DNA from: an uncultured bacterium
GTDB taxonomy: Bacteria > Bacillota > Clostridia > Oscillospirales > Oscillospiraceae
Direction of reading: 5' to 3'
DNA: 9,509 bases
Assembly: GCA_905215665.1 (NCBI GenBank)
Contig: CAJMQR010000036.1
Span: forward strand, 1-9,509
Positions 1 through 6,127 of this stretch are shown piece after piece. Every line of letters starts with the position of its first letter. Within the stretch, counting starts at the first letter, position 1. The translations under genes and the position numbers were made by a program. The notes beneath the pieces were generated by a model, which was not told where the DNA came from, searched no databases, and saw nothing but the letters and a program-made list of their open reading frames with translations.

Positions 1-393
1 GACGGAGTGACCGTCATTGAGGACTGCTATAACGCCGGGCCGGAATCCATGCGCGCCGCGTTTCAGGTCCTGGAGGATACGAAGGCCGCGGGCCGGCGAA
101 TTGCCGTGCTGGGCGGCATGCTGGAACTGGGGGATCACGCGCCGCAGGCGCATTATGAGGTCGGCAAGGCCGCCGCACAGGCCGCTGATCTGCTCTTTGC
201 CTACGGTTCTAACAGCGAACAGTATGTAAAGGGCGCACGGGAGAAGGGAATCATCGCGGAAGAATATCCGACGCATGAGGCGCTTGCCGAAGCGCTGAAG
301 CGCACGGTGCGGGCGGGAGATGTCCTGCTTGTAAAGGGCAGCAGGGGAATGCGTATGGAGCGCGTTCTGGAGCTGTTCAAGAACAAAGGCTAA
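1..393 (+). CDS. murF: UDP-N-acetylmuramoyl-tripeptide--D-alanyl-D-alanine ligase, C-terminal part (5' truncated by window)
   Basis: MurF is the cytoplasmic ATP-dependent ligase that adds D-Ala-D-Ala to the UDP-MurNAc-tripeptide, completing the pentapeptide precursor. Only the last 130 codons are present; the frame is open from base 1 and ends at TAA 391-393. What remains is the end of the central ATPase domain and the C-terminal Mur ligase domain. The Mur ligase signature DCYNAGPESMRAA lies near the left edge, followed by VLGGMLELG and, close to the end, LVKGSRGMRMERV. All three are typical of MurF. The position after 'YNA' is Gly, where other MurF proteins have Asn or Ser; that site varies in the family. 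The stop is 15 nt before mraY, the usual murF-mraY order, so the two are probably co-transcribed. Identification is secure from these motifs plus context. The absence of the N-terminal two thirds is due to the window edge and is not a sign of a pseudogene. Confidence 0.95.
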   Translation, partial: DGVTVIEDCYNAGPESMRAAFQVLEDTKAAGRRIAVLGGMLELGDHAPQAHYEVGKAAAQAADLLFAYGSNSEQYVKGAREKGIIAEEYPTHEALAEALKRTVRAGDVLLVKGSRGMRMERVLELFKNKG

Positions 394-408
394 AATGGGG
401 GAAATCGT

Positions 409-1422
409 ATGTTTAACCAACCACTGCTCATGGTGCTCATTTCGCTGGTCGCCGGTTTTGTGCTGGCGGTCGTACTGGGAAAACTCCTGATTCCGGCGCT
501 GCGTGCGCTGAAGGCGGGACAGTCGATCCGTGAGATCGGACCGAAATGGCACAACGGAAAAGCCGGTACCCCGACCATGGGCGGCCTGATGTTTATTGCG
601 GCGTCTCTGCTGTGTATTGTCACCGGCTGGCTTGCGGCAGGTAGGGAGAGCCATTCCCATCTGCTGGTGCTGGCTCTGGCATTGGCCTATGGCCTGATCG
701 GTTTTGCAGACGATTTCATCAAGGTGAAGAAGAAGCGCAATCTCGGCCTGACAGAGCTGCAGAAGCTGCTCCTGCAGATTCTTGCGGCGGCGGTTTTCCT
801 GTTGGTGCTGTACCGGAACGGTGCTTTGAGCTGCGATCTGTATATCCCCTTTGTCAAGGAACCGATTCTCGGGATTCCTCCCGTCGTATATCTGGCCTTT
901 GCGGTTTTTGTCATTGTTGGCTGCGTCAATGCGGTCAACCTGACGGACGGGATCGACGGCCTTGCCACCGGTGTGACGATGCCGGTGATGCTCTTCTTTG
1001 TCCTGACCTCCGTCATGATGGGCAAGATGGGGCTTGCGACCTTCCCCGCGGCGCTTCTGGGCGGGCTGGGCGGCTTTCTTGTTTACAATTTTTACCCGGC
1101 CAAGGTGTTTATGGGCGATACCGGTTCGCTCTTCCTCGGCGGCGCGGTCTGCGGCATGGCTTTTGCGCTGGATATGCCGCTCATACTGCTGCTGGTCGGC
1201 CTGATTTATATTATCGAGACACTTTCCGACATTCTGCAGGTGGCGTATTTCAAGCTGACGCACGGAAAGCGCATTTTCAAAATGGCGCCCATCCATCACC
1301 ATTTTGAAATGTGCGGCTGGTCCGAAAAGAAAATCTGGGCCGTGTTTGTTTCCGTGACGGTTCTGATGTGTGTTGTCGCGTGGTTCGGCGTTCAGGTCTG
1401 GATTGAGACGATGGCCGTATAA
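409..1422 (+). CDS. mraY: phospho-N-acetylmuramoyl-pentapeptide transferase (lipid I synthase)
   Basis: MraY transfers phospho-MurNAc-pentapeptide from UDP to undecaprenyl phosphate, making lipid I at the cytoplasmic membrane face. The 337-residue product is close to the family norm and strongly hydrophobic, consistent with the ten-helix polytopic fold. Family landmarks are in order: the aspartate pair in GFADDFIKV (Asp101/Asp102), NLTDGIDG (Asp180/Asp183), the catalytic MGDTGS (Asp237) and the histidine loop PIHHHFE (His296-298). The ATG at 409 is preceded by a purine run (GGGGGA around 397-402), which is a weaker ribosome site than those of its neighbours. It lies 15 nt after murF and 27 nt before ftsW. 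In many Firmicutes murD sits immediately downstream, but here the next gene is ftsW. All catalytic residues are present, so a functional enzyme is expected. Confidence 0.97.
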   Translation: MFNQPLLMVLISLVAGFVLAVVLGKLLIPALRALKAGQSIREIGPKWHNGKAGTPTMGGLMFIAASLLCIVTGWLAAGRESHSHLLVLALALAYGLIGFADDFIKVKKKRNLGLTELQKLLLQILAAAVFLLVLYRNGALSCDLYIPFVKEPILGIPPVVYLAFAVFVIVGCVNAVNLTDGIDGLATGVTMPVMLFFVLTSVMMGKMGLATFPAALLGGLGGFLVYNFYPAKVFMGDTGSLFLGGAVCGMAFALDMPLILLLVGLIYIIETLSDILQVAYFKLTHGKRIFKMAPIHHHFEMCGWSEKKIWAVFVSVTVLMCVVAWFGVQVWIETMAV

Positions 1423-1436
1423 GTTCCCGCGAAGAA

Positions 1437-1442
1437 GGGAGG
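1437..1442 (+). promoter_or_regulatory. Shine-Dalgarno site fixing the GTG start of ftsW
   Basis: GGGAGG sits 7 nt upstream of GTG 1450. It supports the GTG as the initiation codon in the 27-nt gap after mraY. Confidence 0.8.
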
Positions 1443-1449
1443 CACAGGC

Positions 1450-2604
1450 GTGTTCCGAAAAAGCAAACAGATTTCCTCTGCGGAAAAATCCGTCCGTACG
1501 GTGGAGACGGATCGCGGCATGATCGACGTTCCGTATCTGGTTCTGACGGTCCTGCTGGTGGTGATCGGTCTCATCATGCTCTTTTCGGCCAGCTACGCCA
1601 GAGCCTATTACAAAACGGGAAACTCTGCCCGGTACTTTATCAGCCAGTTGATCTTTGCCGTTATGGGCATGGGCGTGCTGTTTGTGTTCAGCCGCATCCC
1701 GTATGAATGGTATCAAAAGCTCTCTCTGCTGATTCTCGGCGTATCCGTTGCCATCCTGGCGCTTGTGCCTCTGATCGGCACGGAGGTCAGCGGCGCGACC
1801 CGCTGGATCAATCTTGGTTTTACGCAGTTCCAGCCCTCTGAGATCGCGAAATTTGCCGTGATCGTCTCCTTTTCCGCGATTATGGCGGCGCATACGCGGG
1901 ATATGAAGGGCTTTAAATACGGCTTTGCACCCTATATGCTGATTCTGGGCGTCATTGCGGTGCTGCTCTATCTGGAGCCGCATATGTCCGCCACCGTCAT
2001 TATTCTGGCGCTGGGCTTTGTTATGATGATCCTCGGCGGCACCAACTGGAAATACCTTGTCGGGCTGGTGATCATCGCGGCGGGACTGGCGGCGGTCTAT
2101 CTGCTGACGAAGGGATACACTGCCGACCGTATCAGCGCATGGCTGGATCCGGAATCCGATCCCCTTGACAAGGGACTGCAGATTCTGCAATCGCAGTATG
2201 CCATCGGCTCCGGCGGACTGACGGGGCTCGGCTTTGGCAGAAGCCGCCAGAAATACATGTATCTTCCCGAGGAGCACAACGACTACATCTTCGCGATTAT
2301 CTGCGAGGAACTGGGCTTCATCGGAGCAATCGGGATTCTCATTCTCTTTGCGCTGCTGATTATCCGAGGCTACTGGATTGCCATGCATGCGCGTGACCGT
2401 TTTTCCATGCTGCTGGGCGCGGGGCTTACCACCCTGCTGGCGATTCAGGTCTTTCTGAATGTGGCCGTGGTTACGAATCTGCTGCCTTCTACGGGTATTT
2501 CGCTGCCATTCTTTTCCTCGGGCGGCACAGCGCTGATCATGCAGCTTGCAGAAAACGGCATTATGCTCAATATTTCGCGAAGTATTTCGCAGAGTCCGAA
2601 TTAA
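1450..2604 (+). CDS. ftsW: SEDS-family peptidoglycan glycosyltransferase FtsW/SpoVE
   Basis: This is a polytopic membrane protein of the SEDS (FtsW/RodA/SpoVE) family, which polymerises lipid II into glycan strands together with a class B penicillin-binding protein. The 384 residues start with about 25 charged cytoplasmic residues, then a first helix near 28-48, and continue with multiple hydrophobic segments consistent with the ten-helix fold. Family motifs are GATRWI (115-120), QPSEIAK (128-134), LPEEHNDYIFA (272-282) and LLPSTGISLPFFSSGG (344-359). Asp278 in the third motif aligns with the essential extracellular-loop aspartate of SEDS polymerases. Translation probably starts at GTG 1450, which has GGGAGG (1437-1442) 7 nt upstream. 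The next in-frame ATG, at about residue 24, lacks such a site and would remove the cytoplasmic tail. FtsW, SpoVE and RodA are hard to separate by sequence; the place between mraY and murG favours FtsW or SpoVE. Confidence 0.93.
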   Translation: MFRKSKQISSAEKSVRTVETDRGMIDVPYLVLTVLLVVIGLIMLFSASYARAYYKTGNSARYFISQLIFAVMGMGVLFVFSRIPYEWYQKLSLLILGVSVAILALVPLIGTEVSGATRWINLGFTQFQPSEIAKFAVIVSFSAIMAAHTRDMKGFKYGFAPYMLILGVIAVLLYLEPHMSATVIILALGFVMMILGGTNWKYLVGLVIIAAGLAAVYLLTKGYTADRISAWLDPESDPLDKGLQILQSQYAIGSGGLTGLGFGRSRQKYMYLPEEHNDYIFAIICEELGFIGAIGILILFALLIIRGYWIAMHARDRFSMLLGAGLTTLLAIQVFLNVAVVTNLLPSTGISLPFFSSGGTALIMQLAENGIMLNISRSISQSPN

Positions 2605-2609
2605 GGAGG
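2604..2609 (+). promoter_or_regulatory. Shine-Dalgarno site fixing the TTG start of murG
   Basis: AGGAGG, 8 nt before TTG 2618, overlaps the last base of the ftsW TAA stop. A later GTG at 2624 would be 14 nt away, which is too far for good initiation, so TTG is preferred. Confidence 0.8.
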
Positions 2610-2617
2610 GCTGCGCT

Positions 2618-3742
2618 TTGAGGGTGATCTTTACCTGCGGCGGCACGGGAGGACATATCAATCCGGCGTTGGCCGTGGCAAAGCTGCTGCGTGACCGGAA
2701 GCCGGACGCACAGATTCTCTTTGTCGGCGCGGTGGATGGCATGGAGGCCGATCTGGTTCCGCGCGAGGGCTTTCGGCTGGAGACCTTGACGGTAGCCAGC
2801 TATCTGCGCAAAATCTCCTTTTCCGCACTGCGGCACAATGTCCGTACGGCTTTTGAGATCCGCCGTGCGCTTCGCAGGGCGGATGAGATCATCCGCGAAT
2901 TCCAGCCGGATGTCATTCTCGGCACCGGCGGATATGCGAGTTTCCCCATGCTAAAGCAGGGTACAAAGCGACATGTTCCGACGGCGGTGCATGAGTCCAA
3001 TGCCGTACCGGGCCTCGCAACGCGCATGGTCGCAGACAGGGTAGACAAGATCCTTGTCAGCTTTGAAGAATGCCGCGGCGCTTACCGGCATCCGGAGCGT
3101 GTCGAGGTCGTCGGCATGCCGGTGCAGGAGGAATTTCTCTATACTCGCCGTGAGGACGCGCGCAGAACGCTCGGGCTGGATGACAGACCCCTGATTGTTT
3201 CCGCGTGGGGCAGTCTCGGCGCAAGAGAGATGAATAAAAAAATTGCGGACTTCATGCGCCTGGAGTGTCAGGAAAAGCAGTACCGGCACATCCATGCCAC
3301 CGGTTCCTACGGATGGAAATGGATGCCGGAATATGTCCGGCAGAAGGGCGTCGATCTGGCGGAAAACCCGTTGGTGACAATGCAGGAATATATCTACAAT
3401 ATGCCGGTTCTCATGGCGGCGGCAGACCTTGTCATCAGCCGCGCAGGCGCTTCCACGCTCAACGAGATCGCGGTGGCCGGAACCCCCTGCATTATCGTCC
3501 CTTCCCCCAATGTCACGAACAATCATCAGGAAAAAAACGCGCGTATCCTTGAAAAGCATGGTGCGGCGGTCGTCCTTCGGGAAAACGAGTGCGACGGCGA
3601 ACTGCTTTACCGAACGGCGAAGGAGCTTCTGGAAGACGCGCCGCGGCGGGAAAAAATGCGGAAGAATCTGCGGGAGCTGGCGGTGCTGGATTCCGCGCAG
3701 AGAATATACAATATCATCACGGAGCTTGCCAAGGCACGCTGA
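2618..3742 (+). CDS. murG: UDP-GlcNAc--lipid I N-acetylglucosaminyltransferase MurG
   Basis: MurG is the peripheral membrane GT-B glycosyltransferase that adds GlcNAc to lipid I, giving lipid II. The chosen start is TTG 2618, with AGGAGG at 2604-2609 placed 8 nt upstream. The product then begins MRVIFTCGGTGGH, so the glycine-rich loop falls at residues 8-13 as usual. The frame stays open upstream to an ATG at 2546, but that lies inside ftsW and would add 24 non-homologous residues. Other landmarks are GTGGYASFP, HESNAVPG (His125-Gly132), GSLGARE (198-204) linking to the C-terminal domain, and the UDP-GlcNAc-binding stretch SRAGASTLNEIAVAGTP with Glu283, followed by NNHQEKNA. The 374 residues are a normal to slightly long size. 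The ftsW stop (2602-2604) overlaps the murG ribosome site, so the two genes are probably translationally linked. Confidence 0.95.
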   Translation: MRVIFTCGGTGGHINPALAVAKLLRDRKPDAQILFVGAVDGMEADLVPREGFRLETLTVASYLRKISFSALRHNVRTAFEIRRALRRADEIIREFQPDVILGTGGYASFPMLKQGTKRHVPTAVHESNAVPGLATRMVADRVDKILVSFEECRGAYRHPERVEVVGMPVQEEFLYTRREDARRTLGLDDRPLIVSAWGSLGAREMNKKIADFMRLECQEKQYRHIHATGSYGWKWMPEYVRQKGVDLAENPLVTMQEYIYNMPVLMAAADLVISRAGASTLNEIAVAGTPCIIVPSPNVTNNHQEKNARILEKHGAAVVLRENECDGELLYRTAKELLEDAPRREKMRKNLRELAVLDSAQRIYNIITELAKAR

Positions 3743-3751
3743 AAGCGCAGG

Positions 3752-3780
3752 CCGCATAGGATGGGGCATCCTATATGCGG
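3752..3780 (+). promoter_or_regulatory. intergenic RNA hairpin overlapping the murA ribosome site
   Basis: The murG-murA gap contains an imperfect inverted repeat. CCGCAT (3752-3757) and AGGAT (3758-3762) pair with ATCCT (3768-3772) and ATGCGG (3775-3780). This gives 11 base pairs, a GGGGC loop and a 2-nt bulge on the 3' arm. The last two G bases of the 3' arm are also the first two of the murA GGAGG site (3779-3783), so folding would partly hide it. There is no U-tract, so it is not a standard intrinsic terminator. A role in mRNA stability or tuning of murA translation is inferred only. Confidence 0.55.
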
Positions 3781-3783
3781 AGG
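3779..3783 (+). promoter_or_regulatory. Shine-Dalgarno site fixing the ATG 3791 start of murA
   Basis: GGAGG lies 7 nt before ATG 3791. An upstream in-frame ATG at 3761 lies in the loop side of a hairpin and has no ribosome site at a suitable distance, so it is rejected as start. Confidence 0.8.
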
Positions 3784-3790
3784 TTTGCCT

Positions 3791-5041
3791 ATGGAGGCTT
3801 ATCATATCAGCGGCGGCAGGCCGCTTATGGGTACGATTGCGATACACGGCGCGAAAAACAGCGTCCTGCCGGTGCTGGCGGCGTGCGTTGCCGCAGGCGG
3901 CCGCTGCACCCTGACGAATTGCCCCGCGATCAGCGACGTCGAAACGGCGCTGGAAATTCTGCGCCACCTCGGATGCAGAGCATCGCGCAGCGGCGATACG
4001 CTGACGGTGGACACAGCGGAAGCAAACCGCTTTGACATTCCCTACATATTGATGCGAAGGATGCGCGCGGCGGTGATTTTCCTCGGTGCGCTGCTGGCGA
4101 GATTTGGCAGGGCCGTGATTACGCTGCCGGGCGGCTGCGTCCTCGGCAGGCGTCCGATCGATATGCATCTTGCCGGCCTGCGGCATATGGGCGCGCAGAT
4201 TGAAGAGGAAGGGGAACTGATCTCCTGCGTTCTGGAACATCCGCTGCCCTGCACCATCGCCCTGCCTTTCCCGAGCGTCGGAGCGACGGAGAATCTTCTC
4301 CTGGCTGCCCTGCGCTGCAAAGGCGAGATTACGATCTGCAACGCGGCGCGGGAACCGGAAATAGGGGACTTGATCGGGTTCCTGCGTGCCTGCGGCGCGG
4401 ATATCTCCGGTGACGGCGGCAGTGTGCTGCGGATTCACGGAGGCAGGCCGCTTTCCGGTTGTGTTTATCCCATTCTCCCGGACCGGATGGAAGCGGCGAC
4501 CTATCTTCTTGCCGCTGCTGCGAGCGGAGGGGAGATTCTGCTGACCCGGCTTTGTCCCGAGCATCTCGGTGCCGTGACCCGTTTGCTGCGGCGCGCGGGG
4601 TGCGAGATTACGGAAACGGAAAATACGATGCATTTGCGCTGCTCCCGGCTTCAGGCAGTCAGCCCTATCCGCACCGCGCCCTATGACGGCTTTCCGACCG
4701 ATGCGCAGGCCCCGATGATGGCGGCGATGGCGGTTGCGGAGGGCGTGACGGTGTTTGAAGAGACGATTTTTGAAGACCGCCTGCGCCACGTTCCCGCCCT
4801 GATGCAGATGGGCGCGCAGATCCTTGCGACGCATACGCATGCGGTTGTAACCGGTGTTGAAAGGCTGCACGGTGCAAATGTGGAAGCGACGGACCTGCGC
4901 GGCGGCGCGGCGATGGTCATCGGCGCGCTCTGCGCCGACGGGGAGAGCCTGGTCACGGGCATAGAACATATTGAACGCGGATATGCTGATTTTGTACCGC
5001 TGCTGCAGTCCTGCGGCGCGGTGATCGAACGGAGAAACTGA
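3791..5041 (+). CDS. murA: UDP-N-acetylglucosamine 1-carboxyvinyltransferase MurA
   Basis: MurA is the cytoplasmic enzyme that transfers enolpyruvate from PEP to UDP-GlcNAc, the first committed step of peptidoglycan synthesis and the target of fosfomycin. From ATG 3791 the protein is 416 residues, close to the E. coli enzyme. Key residues are all visible: Lys22-Asn23 in GAKNSVLP, Arg92 in RMRAA, the active-site Cys116 in LPGGCVLGRRP with Arg121, Asp304 in GFPTDAQ, Arg330 in EDRLRHVP, Arg370 in DLRGG and Arg396 in ERGY. The Cys (not Asp) at 116 implies a fosfomycin-sensitive type by family knowledge. Two murA genes are common in Firmicutes; whether this is the main or the second copy cannot be told from here. 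In Bacillus the comparable place in the cluster holds murB, so murA here is a lineage variation. The stop is 3 nt before ftsQ. Confidence 0.96.
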   Translation: MEAYHISGGRPLMGTIAIHGAKNSVLPVLAACVAAGGRCTLTNCPAISDVETALEILRHLGCRASRSGDTLTVDTAEANRFDIPYILMRRMRAAVIFLGALLARFGRAVITLPGGCVLGRRPIDMHLAGLRHMGAQIEEEGELISCVLEHPLPCTIALPFPSVGATENLLLAALRCKGEITICNAAREPEIGDLIGFLRACGADISGDGGSVLRIHGGRPLSGCVYPILPDRMEAATYLLAAAASGGEILLTRLCPEHLGAVTRLLRRAGCEITETENTMHLRCSRLQAVSPIRTAPYDGFPTDAQAPMMAAMAVAEGVTVFEETIFEDRLRHVPALMQMGAQILATHTHAVVTGVERLHGANVEATDLRGGAAMVIGALCADGESLVTGIEHIERGYADFVPLLQSCGAVIERRN

Positions 5042-5044
5042 CCC

Positions 5045-5974
5045 ATGGAACAAGACGAAAGACAAAACGAACGGCAGAGGCCGAAGCGGGCAAAGCCGCA
5101 GCAGCGCAACTCCAGAGCGGCGCAGGCGGCGGAACAGCGGCGGCAGGACCGCCGAGAACGGGAACGGCTTGAAGCGCTTCGCGAAAAACAGAAGCGCAAA
5201 GCGAAGCACCGGACAAGAAAGCGCATCAGCAGTGTTGTCTGGAAGCGCATCCTGATTATGGCGGCTGTGGTTCTAGCCTTCGTGCTGAGCATGATCATTT
5301 TCTTCCGCGTAAGGAACATTGAGGTTTCCGGCAGCATGTACTACACGGATGAGGAGATCATCTCCGCCTGCGGTATCGCGAAGGGGGATAATCTGCTGAC
5401 GATTTCCCGCGCAAAGGCTGCGGGGAGTATTATGGCGGAGCTGCCCTATATCCGCTCCGTGCAGGTGACAAGGCACCTTCCGGATACGCTGGAACTGACG
5501 GTAACGGAGTATGAAGTCACTTATGCCGTCCGTGACACGCAGGATGCGTATTATCTTGTGACCTCGGACGGAAAAATCACGGAACAGACCGACGCAAAGG
5601 AAGCCAAAACGCATATTGCGGTGAACGGTTTTACCATTGCATCACCTGTTGTGGGACAGCAGATCACGATTGCCGCCGGACAGGGACAGGAAGTTGCCAG
5701 CGCGGGCCAGCTTGACGCAATGACGGTTCTGCTTCGGGAGCTGGAGGCCGCGGACCTTTCCAAAGAAGTTGCTTCCGTGGAGATTCCGTCCTCCTATGAC
5801 TTGGGCTTCTGGTATGGAGATCAATATTATGTGAAATTGGGGAACAAGGAAAACCTGGCATATAAGCTGGAATATCTGAAGGAAGTGCTGAAAAATCTGG
5901 ACGACTACCAGACCGGAACGATCGATCTTTCTTTCAGCGAGGGAAACGAAGCAAGATTCACGCCGAACAAGTAG
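5045..5974 (+). CDS. ftsQ: cell division protein FtsQ/DivIB (POTRA domain, bitopic)
   Basis: FtsQ/DivIB is a single-pass membrane protein that scaffolds the divisome with FtsL and DivIC and helps control septal wall synthesis. The 309 residues show the expected layout. Residues 1-65 are a very polar cytoplasmic tail rich in Arg, Lys, Gln and Glu, probably helical. A single membrane helix spans about 66-87. An extracytoplasmic POTRA domain starts at FRVRNIEVSGS (about 87-97) and runs to about 155, including the typical RSVQVTRHLPDTLELTVTE stretch. A beta-domain and a short C-terminal tail follow. The ATG at 5045 is 3 nt after the murA stop. Its ribosome site (GGAG 5031-5034) is inside murA, implying coupled translation. 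Sequence conservation is low in this family, so the call rests on topology, POTRA signature and position before ftsZ. No ftsA follows. Confidence 0.9.
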   Translation: MEQDERQNERQRPKRAKPQQRNSRAAQAAEQRRQDRRERERLEALREKQKRKAKHRTRKRISSVVWKRILIMAAVVLAFVLSMIIFFRVRNIEVSGSMYYTDEEIISACGIAKGDNLLTISRAKAAGSIMAELPYIRSVQVTRHLPDTLELTVTEYEVTYAVRDTQDAYYLVTSDGKITEQTDAKEAKTHIAVNGFTIASPVVGQQITIAAGQGQEVASAGQLDAMTVLLRELEAADLSKEVASVEIPSSYDLGFWYGDQYYVKLGNKENLAYKLEYLKEVLKNLDDYQTGTIDLSFSEGNEARFTPNK

Positions 5975-6000
5975 GACTCCGGAAAAAGAAATATTTTTGT

Positions 6001-6039
6001 GAATTTTCTGAATTTCTATTGACCTGAGAGAAATTACAG
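6001..6039 (+). repeat. short repeated GAATTTCT-like element around the ftsZ -35 box
   Basis: GAATTTTCT (6001-6009) and GAATTTCT (6010-6017) are adjacent direct copies. AGAAATT (6029-6035) is an inverted copy matching AATTTCT (6011-6017) across an 11-nt spacer that contains most of the -35 box. The geometry (about 18 nt centre to centre) could suit a dimeric regulator. The region is AT-rich, so chance is a real alternative. Confidence 0.3.
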
Positions 6040-6047
6040 GATAAAAT
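6019..6047 (+). promoter_or_regulatory. sigma-A-type promoter of ftsZ
   Basis: TTGACC (-35, 6019-6024) and TAAAAT (-10, 6042-6047) are separated by 17 nt in the AT-rich gap between ftsQ and ftsZ. Each box matches consensus at 5 of 6 positions. Transcription would start near 6054, giving a leader of about 74 nt. This would let ftsZ be expressed at a higher level than the upstream wall-synthesis genes. Confidence 0.75.
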
Positions 6048-6127
6048 AAAAAAGTATAAATCTGCATATATTAACTGTGTGCTGCAACAGCGCTCATTCT
6101 TTATAAGATACATAGGAGGAGATCGAA

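Noticed and set aside
40..60. Gly instead of Asn in the MurF YNA-x-P signature
   Set aside because: This position varies between MurF proteins (Asn and Ser also occur), so it is not evidence of a defective enzyme.
2546..2617. Upstream ATG 2546 as murG start
   Set aside because: It lies within ftsW, and the added residues do not resemble MurG. The TTG at 2618 has a strong ribosome site.
3761..3790. Upstream ATG 3761 as murA start
   Set aside because: It would add ten non-homologous residues, lies in a hairpin and has no ribosome site. ATG 3791 has GGAGG at 7 nt and places Lys22-Asn23 at the family positions.
2951..5209. Open reading frame of 752 codons on the minus strand opposite murG, murA and ftsQ
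   Set aside because: It lies antisense to three well-identified genes. Its product is very rich in Arg, His and Gln with no recognisable domain. It is explained by the GC-rich codon use of the + strand genes.
5975..6000. A-rich/T-rich stretch after ftsQ as a terminator
   Set aside because: The possible stem is made only of A-T pairs and is short, with no GC-rich hairpin, so it cannot be supported as an intrinsic terminator.
6102..6107. TATAAG as a second ftsZ -10 box
   Set aside because: No -35-like hexamer is found 16-18 nt upstream, and it lies only 7 nt before the ribosome site. TTGACC/TAAAAT is far better.
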